In this document: one piece after another, positions 41,042-51,700 of the stretch
Position numbering within the stretch: position 1 is the first letter of the stretch
Layout of the letters: each line of letters opens with the position of its first letter
Assembly (NCBI GenBank): GCA_903910585.1
Contig: CAIWAH010000098.1
Span: 1-58,894 of the forward strand
Length of the DNA stretch: 58,894 nt
DNA from: an uncultured Verrucomicrobiota bacterium
Lineage (GTDB): Bacteria; Verrucomicrobiota; Verrucomicrobiia; Limisphaerales; UBA9464
Direction: 5' to 3'
The notes under the pieces: model-generated
Seen by the model: only the letters and a program-made list of their open reading frames with translations
Told to the model about the DNA's origin: nothing
Databases searched by the model: none
Program-made: the position numbers and the translations under genes

Positions 41042-42145
41042 CTAGCGCGCTGCCAGGCCCACGACCTCGTCCCAGGTCGCGCCGGCCAACCGCTCGCGCA
41101 GGCCTTCCACAATCTCGCCCACGAGCGTTGGTCCCTGATAAACGAGGCCCGAATACACCTGCACCAGCGAGGCGCCGGCCAGGACCTTCTCCCAGGCATC
41201 GTCGGCGGATGCAATCCCGCCCACGCCGATCAGCGTCAGCCGGTTGCCGGCTTGCCGGCGGAGATGCCGGATCACCTCCGTGCTCCGCGCCCGCAGCGGC
41301 TGGCCGCTGAGTCCGCCCGTCTCGCGGTAAATGAGGGTGGCCACGGGATCTGAAGTTGCCGGCCGGGCGATGGTCGTGTTGGTTGCCACGATGCCGGCCA
41401 GATTGCGCCGGAGCGCCACCTCCACGATTTCGTCCAGCGCCTCGAAGGAAAGATCCGGCGCCACTTTGACCAGCAGCGGTTTCGAACGCCCGTCCCGGCC
41501 CAGTTCGGCGTTGATGGTCTGGAGTGCGCCGAGGATTTCATCCAGCGCCGATTTGTCCTGCAGTTGCCGCAGGTTCGGCGTGTTGGGGGAACTGACGTTC
41601 ACCACAAAAAAATCCGCGAGCGGCCACAGGGTCCGGAAGGAATTCGCGTAATCGGTGACGGCCTCGTCGAGCGGCGTAATTTTGGATTTTCCGAGGTTGA
41701 TCCCCACCGGATGGGCCGGCCAGAGCCCGCGGCGCCGCCATTCCTGAAGCCGGGCGGCGAGTGCCGGGGCACCGCCATTGTTGAAGCCCATGCGGTTGAT
41801 CAGGCCGTGTTCGGCGATCACCCGGAACATCCGGGGCTGCGGGTTTCCGGGCTGCGCGTGCCACGTGACACCGCCAAGCTCACTGAAGCCAAATCCCAGT
41901 GCCTGCCAGGTCGGCACCGCCACGCCCTGTTTGTCCATGCCGGCCCCGAGCCCCACCGGATTCGGAAACGTCAGCCCCATCGCCGTAACGGGCAGGTCAG
42001 CCACGTCAAGGATCGCCCGGGTCAGCTCCAGCAGCGGAGGGCAGCGGCCCGCGAATCCGAGCGCCTTCAGCGTGGAGTCGTGGGCCGGTTCGGAGTCCTG
42101 CAGGAACAGCAGCGGGCGGAAGACGTGTTGGTAAAACCAGCTCAT
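41042..42145 (-). CDS. pyrD: Quinone-dependent dihydroorotate dehydrogenase (class 2)
   Basis: 367 aa from the ATG at 42145 (MSWFYQHVFRPLLFLQDSE). It oxidises dihydroorotate to orotate in pyrimidine synthesis and passes electrons to quinone. The N-terminal helices (residues 1-40) that bind membrane quinone identify class 2. FPNPVGLGAGMDKQG, INRMGFNNGG, INLGKSK and FVVNVSSPNTPNLRQLQ (catalytic Ser of class 2) are the FMN and substrate sites. Then come VKVAPDL, NTTIARP, LSGQPLRARST and IGVGGIASADDAWEKVLAGAS. The family is complete and membrane-associated. A small TPR gene is 58 nt upstream on the same strand. Confidence 0.95.
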   Translation of the reverse strand: MSWFYQHVFRPLLFLQDSEPAHDSTLKALGFAGRCPPLLELTRAILDVADLPVTAMGLTFPNPVGLGAGMDKQGVAVPTWQALGFGFSELGGVTWHAQPGNPQPRMFRVIAEHGLINRMGFNNGGAPALAARLQEWRRRGLWPAHPVGINLGKSKITPLDEAVTDYANSFRTLWPLADFFVVNVSSPNTPNLRQLQDKSALDEILGALQTINAELGRDGRSKPLLVKVAPDLSFEALDEIVEVALRRNLAGIVATNTTIARPATSDPVATLIYRETGGLSGQPLRARSTEVIRHLRRQAGNRLTLIGVGGIASADDAWEKVLAGASLVQVYSGLVYQGPTLVGEIVEGLRERLAGATWDEVVGLAAR

Positions 42146-42203
42146 CGGCGGCGCGACGCTGACAAAGCCGGCTCCCGCACGCAACCGACGGGTCGGCCGG
42201 CGG

Positions 42204-42620
42204 TCAATGCGTCTTTGGAGTCTTTTCGAGCCGGCGGCTGCGCTCGCGGATCCGCTGACAGTCCGGGTGTTTCCGGGCTGCCGCCAGATCGGGTTCCCTG
42301 CGCATGGAACTGAAATCGCGGTAGCCGAGGTCGATGGCCTGGTCGAGTTCCGCGCAGGCGCGGTCGGCCTGACCGGCCAGGGCCAGGGTGCAGGCGAGGT
42401 TGAAGCGGACGTTGGGATCGCCGGGGCGCAGGGAACGCAGCTGCTCGTCCACCTTCAGGCAGTCATCAATCCGCCCGCGCGTCGTGTAATTGTCGCCCAG
42501 CAGTTCCAGGGCGTCGGTGTAGGCCGGATCCCGGCGCACCAAGCCCTCGAGAAACCCGATTTCCACATCGAGGTCTCGCGCCTCCCGGCGGCTGAGGGGA
42601 CGTTCTTTCTGCTTCGCCAT
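42204..42620 (-). CDS. Small TPR protein
   Basis: 138 aa starting MAKQKERPLSRREARDLDVE. Tetratricopeptide-like helices fill residues 18-105: IGFLEGLVRRDPAYTDALELL, NYTTRGRIDDCLKVDEQLRS and FNLACTLALAGQADRACAEL. A conserved end (YRDFSSMRREPDLAAARKHP) resembles the C-terminal 'last repeat' of some TPR adaptor families. It is cytoplasmic and its partner is unknown. It reads toward pyrD (58-nt gap) and diverges from the giant gene. Confidence 0.7.
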   Translation of the reverse strand: MAKQKERPLSRREARDLDVEIGFLEGLVRRDPAYTDALELLGDNYTTRGRIDDCLKVDEQLRSLRPGDPNVRFNLACTLALAGQADRACAELDQAIDLGYRDFSSMRREPDLAAARKHPDCQRIRERSRRLEKTPKTH

Positions 42621-42696
42621 TCTGCACCCGCAATCTTGTGAGGCGAACCGGGGGCGTCAAGGGACGGCTCGACCACCGATACTTGGGGTGGGCATC

Positions 42697-42712
42697 TACG
42701 TATTCCTACGTA
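42697..42712. promoter_or_regulatory. TACGTA-TTCC-TACGTA paired palindromic box
   Basis: Two TACGTA hexamers, each self-complementary, are separated by four bases. They lie 86 bp upstream of the ATG of the 4651-aa protein gene and 77 bp from the start of the TPR gene. The layout resembles a binding site for a dimeric LuxR/FixJ-type response regulator. It is the only paired box of this kind I noticed; no regulator gene is present in the window. Confidence 0.5.
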
Positions 42713-42797
42713 AGCGGCTCCCGACATTCGGCTCGCGTGCGGACGGCCTTTGTGTCAGACCCAAGCGTCCATTCAAGAGGCTTCCCACCCCGCTGCC

Positions 42798-45700
42798 ATG
42801 AAAACCCGACGCGTTGACGCCCTTTCTGTCACGCTGTTGCTCTTGGCACCCGCTTCCCTGACCGGAGCCGGATTGCCTCCGGGCATGATCGGCTGGTGGG
42901 CCGGCGAAAATGACGCCACCGATGCGACCGGGGCCAATCCGGGATCGTTGGTCGGCGGAGCTGCCTTTGGCGCCGGCAAAGTCGGCCAGGCGTTTGCCCT
43001 CGATGGGGCGGATGACTATGTGGACGTCGGACCGCTGCCGGCCGTGGCCGGAGCAGATGGACTGACCGTCATGGCGTGGGTGCGCCGGTCGCACGGCGAC
43101 TTTTCGGTGGGTGGAATTGTCGGCCAGTGGAACACCGGCGGGGGAGGAGGAAACCGGTTTCTGCTCTACAATTCCGAGGGCGCGGAGGTGGGCAAAGGTT
43201 CCTTCGTGGTCGAATTCGACGGCGGCGGGTCGGCTGGCGTGGGCGGAACGACGCTCTTGCCGGTGGGTGATTGGATTCATGTCGCCGCGGTTTGGCGGAG
43301 CAGTGATGGATTCGTGGGACTCTACAAGAACGGAGCCTTGGAAGCGTCGGCTATCGGACCCGTGGGCAAGCGGCTGAGCACCGCGGGGGCGGGCACGGCG
43401 AAGCTCGGCGAATGGGGCACCGTGCGGGGACCGGCCTACAAGTGGCCGGGCGACCTCGATGAAGTCGCCATTTTCAACCGGGCGCTCTCGGCTGCCGAGA
43501 TTCAGCGGGTGGTCGGCGCAGGACTGCTGAGCCTGCCTCCGGAATCGGAGAATGACGTCGCCGCGGGCACCGAACTGCTGATTCAGGGCAGCAACTCAAA
43601 GGGGCATTTGAACTATGAGACCGATGGGTTCAGCAACTTCGGCTCAGTCCGCCTGGAATCCATCAACTCCGGGTATACATCCGGGTTGACCCTCTGGGGG
43701 GGCTATCTGACCAACGACCTGACGGGTGTCGTGACGATCAATCCCGGCAGCGGCGGCGCGCGGTTCATTCGTGGCGGTCTGCTGAACTACGGCACGGTGA
43801 ACGTGAATCACGAGGCGGAATTCGGCGGGGCTGCCAGTTGGTTCCGCAATCTCGGGACTTGGAATGTCGAAACCGGCGATACGGCGACACTGGCGGGCGC
43901 GGGGACCCGTTTCGAGCAGGCCGGCGGGGTGCTGCAACAGGGCGGTGGCTTCACCGTGGACGGCACAAAGTTCGTGTTCTCCGGCGGCGAGGTTCGGGGC
44001 GGTTATGTTTACGTGGACGGCGGCGAACTGGCCTTGGGCAACGGCGTCCCCGGCGAGGGCCGCTTCATTCTCACCCGGTCGAGCGCCCGCCTGACCGGCG
44101 AAGTCGGTCCACAGACCGAAGTGTGGGTTCGGGGCGACAACCGGGGCAACCACACGCTGGCCAGGGCGGAAGGCGGCTTCGCCAACCGTGGCACGCTCCG
44201 CCTCGAAAGCGCCAACTCCGGCTATTCCAGCTCTTTCCAGGTGGACGGCGTCCTGACCAATGCCAGCAGTGGAAAGATCGTTTCCAACGACGGGGCCGGC
44301 GGCGGTCGCCAGTTGGTTGCCGAACTGCGCAACGAAGGTCTGCTCACCTTGAACTATGGCTTGGGCCTGGGCCGGGCCGAGGCGCGGCATGTCAATCGGG
44401 GCACCATGGACATCACGGCGGGCAACTCCTTGGTGCTCGATGCCGGGGCGCAGACGTTCCGGCAGGAAGCCGGCGTGCTGAACATCGCCGGCGGCTTCGA
44501 CGCCTCGAACATCCAGTTTGAGTTCGCCGGCGGTGACCTCACCGGCGGTGCGTATCTCGACAACAGCCGGCTGGTAGTCGAGCCCGGCGCGACCGGCCCC
44601 GGATATTTTTACCTGACCCGCTCCGGTTCGCGGCTCGCCGGCAGTTTGCAAACGGGCCAGACCGTCCATGTCCGCGGTGACAACCGCGGTGGCCACACCC
44701 AGATCACGGTCGAACCGGGCTTCGTGAACCGCGGACACGTCAAACTGGAAAGCGCCCACGCCGGCTACACCTCCAGCTTGGCACTGAACGAAGGCTCGTT
44801 TCGGACCCGCCCCGGCGGGCAGGTGTCCATCAACCCCGGCGCCGGTGGCGCTCGAAACTTCACGGCCGAACTTTTCAACGAGGGCGACTTCACCGTGAAC
44901 TACGGCGCCAATCTCGGCCGGGACCACGCCAGCCACACCAACCGCGGCACTTTCACGGTCGCCGAAGGCGTCGGGCTGCGCCTCGACCGGCCGGGCCAGA
45001 CCTTCCGCCAGGAAGCCGGTCTGCTCAACCTGCCGGGCGGCTTCGATGCGGTGGGCCTGCGTTTCGACTTCGCGGGCGGTGAGATCGTGGGCACGCCCTA
45101 CCTCGACACCGTCCGCCTCAACATTGTCCCGGGCAGTTCCCGCCCCGCTTCGTTCATCCTCACCCACAGCGCTTCGCGGCTGGAGGGGGCCCTGCACGCC
45201 GGCCAGACCGTCTGGATTCGCGGCGACAACCGCGGCGGCCACACCGACCTGACGCTCGTGCCCGATTTTCCAAACCGGGGCACGCTCCGCCTGGCCAGTG
45301 CCCATGCCGGCTACACCACCAGCTTCCATCAGGATTCCGGCGCCTTTCGGAATCTGGCCGGCGGACGGCTTCTGGTTGAGGCCGGGGCCGGGGGCGCCCG
45401 ACGCTTGGGCACGGAACTGCAAAACGACGGCGAAGTCCTGCTCACCTATCCCACCACCATCGCGCGCCAAGATGCGGTCCACGCCAATCGCGGCACCTTC
45501 ACCGTGGCGTCCGGCGTCGGCCTGACGCTCGGCGGCCTCGGCCAGACCTTCCGGCAGGAAGCGGGCCGGCTGGACATCGCGGGCGGCGGTGACTTCAGCG
45601 ACCTGCGGTTCGAGTTCCTCGGCGGCACGCTGACCGGCACGCCTTATCTTGACCGTTGCACCCTGCTCATACCCGCGGCGAACGACAGTCCCGGCAGCTT

Positions 45701-48700
45701 CATCATGACCCACTCGGGTTCCCGTCTGCTGGGCGAGCTGCATCCGGGCCAAACCGTCTGGGTGCGCGGCGACAACCGGGGCGGCCAGACGGAGATTCCG
45801 CTCGCGCCGGAATTCACCAACCGCGGTCTGCTGCGTCTCGAAAGCGCCCATGCGGGATACACCTCCGCGATCGCCAAGTCGGAAGGCTCGCTCGTCAACC
45901 AGGCCGGCGGCGTGATCCGCGTGAACCCGGGTTCCGGTGGTCCGCGGGTGATCCGGGCTCAGTTGGTCAACGAAGGCACCATCGAGGGCAACCACGACCT
46001 CACGTTGGGCCGCGCGGGCGATGTGCACGTCAACCGCGGGCAATTCCTCCTGGCCACCGGCGCCGCCTTGGGCTTCACGAGCGAAGGGCAGACGCTGCGG
46101 CAGGAAGCCGGCGAACTGACCTTGGGCGGCGGCCTGTCCGGCACCCGGCAACGGCTCGAATATCTCGGCGGCCTGATCGAGGGCGGCGTTTATCTGGTCG
46201 GTTCCGAACTGGTGTTTGGACCGGGTGCCGGCCCTGGGGGAACCTTCACGGTAACCCGTTCCGACACCCGGCTGTTCGGCTCGGTGCCGGCGGGAGCCCG
46301 GTTGACCGTGCGCGGCGACAATCAGGGCGGTCAAACGGCGGCGGTCGCACCCGAAGGCTTGGCCAATGCCGGTTATCTGCAAATCGCTTCAGCTCATGCC
46401 GGTTACACTTCGGCGCTCGATGTCATCGCGGGCGCCTTGGTCAACGAGGCCGGCGGCATCCTCGAAGTGAATCCCGGCTCCGGCGGCCCGCGCCGGTTGG
46501 GCACCCCCCTCGTCAACCATGGCGAATTCAACGTGAACTATCCGGTGACACTGGGCCGGGGTGGCGACGCGGGCGAATCCGACGGTGTCATTCGGGTGGC
46601 AGACGGCGTGACGCTGACGCTGGACGGGCCCATGCAGGTGACCGGCGGCCAGTTGACCGGCAATGGCACCTTCAACGGCACGATGGTCAGCCGCGGGACC
46701 GTCTCGCCCGGCAGTTCGATCGGCGCGCTCCGCTTCGTCGGCTCATTCACCCAGGAGGCACGCGGGGCGATTGACCTCGAAGTCGAAGACGCCGTGGCGG
46801 CCTCGTATGACCGGGTGACCTTTTCGGGTTCGACCCGCCTCGAGGGCGTTATCCGGGTTCGCCTGCTCGGCGGTTACGAACCGACGGCGGGCGCCTCGTT
46901 CGCCCTGATCAACGGCGCTTTCACCGGCACTCCGCGACTGGAACTTCCGCCGCTGACGGCCGGATTGAAGTGGCAGGCCAAATTCGACGGCGGACTGGTG
47001 CTGACGGTCGAGGAGGCGCCGGCGACCGAGCTCGCGATTGCGGGACAAGTTCGCGGCCCGGGAAATCAGGCGTTGCCCGGACTGGCGGTGCAGGCGGTGC
47101 AGGCCGATTACCGTGGCCTGCTGGCCGAGTTCTGGAGCCAGCAGTCCACCAACGGCACGCCGGTGACCCGCCGCCTGGATGCGACCGTGGACTTCGACTG
47201 GGGCGGCGGTTCGCCGGCAGCGAACATCGGCGGGGACAACTTTTACGTGCGCTGGACCGGGTGGCTGACACCCGAGTTTTCGGAGGATTACACGCTCTCG
47301 ACCATCTCCGATGACGGCTCGTGGCTGTGGATTGATGACCAGTTGGTCGTGGACAATGGCGGGTTGCACGGCATGTCGGAACAATCGGGCACCGTCACTC
47401 TTGAGGCGGGCCGTAGTTACCATGTGCGCGTCGAGACGCACGAAAACAGCGGTGGTGCCGGCTGCCGATTCTACTGGTCCAGCGCCAGTCAGGCCCGTGG
47501 CCCGGTGCCTGTGACGGCGTTGCGTCCGCCGGAAGATGTCGGCGAATTGGCGCCCACGGACTACGTGACCCTATCCGCACTGACGGATGCAGCCGGCCGG
47601 TATCGGCTGCCGGTCTCGGCGGGAGAATGGAGCGTGATGGTCAACGGTGCCGAAGCCCTCGGATTGGAACCGCCGGTGGCCCGTGAGGTTGTCGTGACAG
47701 ATCAGGATGTGACCGCGGACTTCGTGCTCGGACCTTCGACCGCGCCGCGGTTTCCGGATTTGGTCATCGGCGAAGTGGCCGCTCCGGCGACGGCGGTCGG
47801 GGGGCAGACGGTTGAAATCACCTGGCGTTCGCAGAACCAGGGCGAGGGCGCCGCGACGGCGCCGTGGCGAGAAATGGTGCTGTTCGGCCGCCAGTCCGGT
47901 GGCTTCGGCGCGCAGCCGTTGGGCTTTCTGGAAGTGACCAACAGCCTGGCCGCCGGCGAAGGCGTGACCCGTCGGCTCGACGTTACGCTGCCGGCAAACA
48001 TCGTGGGCCGTTACTGGCTGCTGGTGCGCACGGACTCGACGCTCCAGGTGGACGAAGGCAGCCGGGAAGGGAACAACCTGACCGCTTCGGCCCAGCCCAC
48101 GGACCTGCTCATTGGCGATCTCGTCGTGGACAGCGTGACCGCGCCGGCCGAGGTGAAGTTTGGCGAAACCGCGGAAGTGACCTGGGTCGTGCGCAATGCC
48201 GGCGGCGCCCTGGTGAGCCTGCCGTGGCGGGACACGGTGAGCCTTTCCACTGCCAACAACGGGGGCGGCACCATGCTGGTCCAGCCGGCTGCGCCGGCGG
48301 CGTTGGCACCCGGTGAAACCTACACCAACACGGTGGTTGTGACCGTGCCGTTGTCCGGACAGAACACTCCCGGCCCGCGCTACTTCCTGGTCCGCACGGA
48401 TGCGGGCGGGCAGCAGACCGAGGCTGACGAGGGCAACAACCTTGGCGCCAGCGCGGTCATCAATGTGCTCGCGCCGCCGCCGCCGGATTTGGCAGTCACC
48501 GAGGTGTTGGCGCCGGCGGTTGCCCCCTTGGGTCAGCCGGTTGCGCTCGTGTGGACGGTCAAAAACCTCGGGCTCACCCGGGCGGTGGCGCCGTGGGCCG
48601 AACGCCTTCTCCTCGCGACCGACGCCGCGGGCGCCGATCCGTTTGATCTGCTGACGCTGACGGTCAATGACCCGCTCGAACCCGGCGCCGAAGTGCGCCG

Positions 48701-51700
48701 GACCAATCAGGTCATCTTCCCGGTCAGCCAGGTGGGCGAACGGTTCCTGTTGGTCACGACCGACGTGAACGACGACGTGGCCGAAACCGGTCCGGCAGAG
48801 AACAACACGGGCGCCACCACGAACACCTTCCTGATTTCCGCGCCCAACCTGGTCGCCGAAACGCTGCTGGTGCCCAGCAGCGGCACCCTGGGCTCGGCGG
48901 TGCAGATCCGCTGGACCGTGCGCAACGCCGGCACGGCGGCGATCACCGCGCCGTGGACCGATCGCGTGCAACTGCATCTGCCCGGCGGGCGGTTCACGCT
49001 GCTGAACCTCGCCTCGGATGACCTGTTGCCGCTGGCGGCAGGTGCGACCTATGAGCGCGTGACCAACGTGAGCCTGCCGCTGCTCCCCGGCGTTTCCGCC
49101 GGCGTCTATCAGGTGTCGGTCATGGCGGATGCGGCCGGTGACCTGGGCGAATCCGTGGAGACGGACAACGAACGCGATGCGGGCAATCTACCCCTGACCA
49201 TCGAGCTGCCGCCCTTGCCGGACCTCACGGTGACGGATGTGACGTTTCCGGCCAACGCGGTCGCTGGAACCGACGTGGACGTCACTTGGACCGTAAAGAA
49301 TGCCGGCACCGCTCCCGCGGCGGCGCTGTGGCAGGAGACGTTTGCGCTCTCGGCCGACGAAGTTCCGGGGGGCGACATTTCCCTGCTGACCGTCTCCGAA
49401 AACCAGCCGCTGGCGCCGGGCTCTGCTGTGACGCGCACCAACCGCGTGCGGATTCCCGCCAGTCTGGCGGGCGTCTTCAGCGTGTTTGCCGCCGCGGATG
49501 CCGGCGGGGAAGTGGTCGAAGGCAATGAAGCCAACAACACCGGGGCGGCCACCAACCGGATCAATTTGCCGTCGAAACTCACCTTGGAACTGGCCGTCGC
49601 CGCCGTCACGGAGGGCGATGTGCCGCCGGTGGTGCGCGGAAGACTGTTCCGGACCGGACCGGTGAATCTGCCGCTGAGCGTGACGCTGCAGAGCGGTGAT
49701 ACGAATGAGATTTCCGCTCCGGAATCCGTGGTGATTCCCGCGGGCGCGCCCGTGGTGGACGTGAACTTCGGCATCCTCGCGGATGGGATCGTGGACGGCA
49801 CCAAGAACGTCCTGCTGACCGCCGATGCGGACGGATTCTTTGCCGGCACGGCGTCGGTGCTGGTGCAGGACATTGACCGGCCGCGACTGTCATTGGCCTT
49901 CGACTCCACCAACGTGCTCGAAGGGCTGACGCTGGCGGCGACCGTTTCGCGGCCGCAGGCGGAGCCGCTGCCACTGGATGTGAACGTGCTCAGCAGTCTC
50001 GGCGATGTGCTGGTGCCCACCGTGGTCACGATCCCCGCGGGGGCGTCGAACGTGATGTTCACCGTGATCGCGGTGGATGACACCGCGTTGGGGCTGGCCC
50101 GCGAAGCCACGGTGAGCGTGACCGCGTCCGGCCATCTGCCCGGGGCGGGCACAGTCCGGGTGGAGGACAATGACAATCCCGGCCTCGCGGTGGTGGTGGA
50201 GCCGGGCACGTTCAGCGAGTCGGCCGGCGGGCTGGCGGCACGGGCGCTGGTGTCCCGCACCAACGTCACGGCCAGACCGCTGCTGGTGCAATTGCGGGTC
50301 GGCGACGACTCGGAAGCCGTCGTGCAGCCGAGTGTGGTCATCCGCGGCGGGGCGGCCGCCGCCGAAGTTTACGTCAGCGCTGTGAACGACACCGCCGCCG
50401 ACGGTCCGCAGACCGTTTCCCTGCGGGCCTTCGTGGCGGACACCGTCAGCGGCACCGTGTTTGCCGAGGCGCCGCCGGCCAACTTCTCGGTCACCGACGA
50501 CGACGGGCCGACGCTGCGCCTGACGCTCGGTGGCACCCTGGCCCGCGAAGGCCGTGACCCGGCGCTCACCGGTGTGGTAACCCGCAACACGGACACTACC
50601 GCCGCGCTGACGGTCCAGCTCACCTCCGCCGACACGACGGAGGCGACTGTGCCCGTCACCGTCGAGATTCCCGCCGGGGCGACATCCGTCACGTTCCCGA
50701 TCACCACGCTCAACGACGGGGTCGTGGACGGCAACCAACGCGTTACCCTGACCGCGGCGGCGGAAGGCATCGCACCGGGCACGGCGCAGTTGACGGTGTC
50801 GGATGGTGACTTGCCGGACCTCGTGGTGAGCGAGTTCACCGCCCCGGCGTCCGGCGTGACCCGCGGGCTGTTTGAAGTCGGCTATCGGATCACCAACCAG
50901 GGATTCGATCGGGCGGTCGGAACCATCGTCCAGAAGATCGTGCTGTCGCGCGATCCGGTGCTCGATGACCAGGATGCAGTGCTCGACGAAACGCCGTTCA
51001 ACGCGGCGTTGCCGATCGGCGAATCGTTCAGCCGCACGCTGACGCTGTTTCTGCCGGGCGAGACCGGCACGTTCTGGATCTTCGTCACGGCCGATGCGGG
51101 CAACGCCGTCCGCGAGACGCTGGAGGACAACAACTCCGCCCGCGCGTCCTCGCCGGTCAAAGTCGAGCCGGCCTACACCGCGACCGTGGAAACGGATGTC
51201 ACGACGGCACCGGCCGGCACCGCGATTCCGTTGAAGGGCCGGGCCGTCCGGCCGAACGGCGCCGCTGCGGCCGGCGAACTGGTCAATGTTCACGTCGTGC
51301 TCAATGGGGCCCGGCGGAGGCTGTCGGCGCTGACCGGACTGACCGGCGAGTTCACCGCGACCTTCCAGCCGCTGCCCAACGAAGCCGGCAGCTACACGCT
51401 CGGCGCGGCCCATCCCGGCGTCGCGGAGGCACCGGTGCAGGACCGTTTCAACCTGCTCGGTCTGAAGCTCACGCCCAACTACGCGCAGCAGACCGTTCTG
51501 CCCGGCAGCGTGGCGCGTTCGGAGTTTGAGCTGCTGAACCTCAGCGCCCTGCCGCTGACGGGCATCACCGCGAAGTCCGGCGCCGTGGATGGACTGAGCG
51601 TGACCGTTGACGCTCCGGCGCAGTTGGCACCGGGAGCCGTCGGCCGGGTCACGGTGATCAGTTCCGTGCCGGAACCGCGCGACGCCGCGGGCCGATTTGT

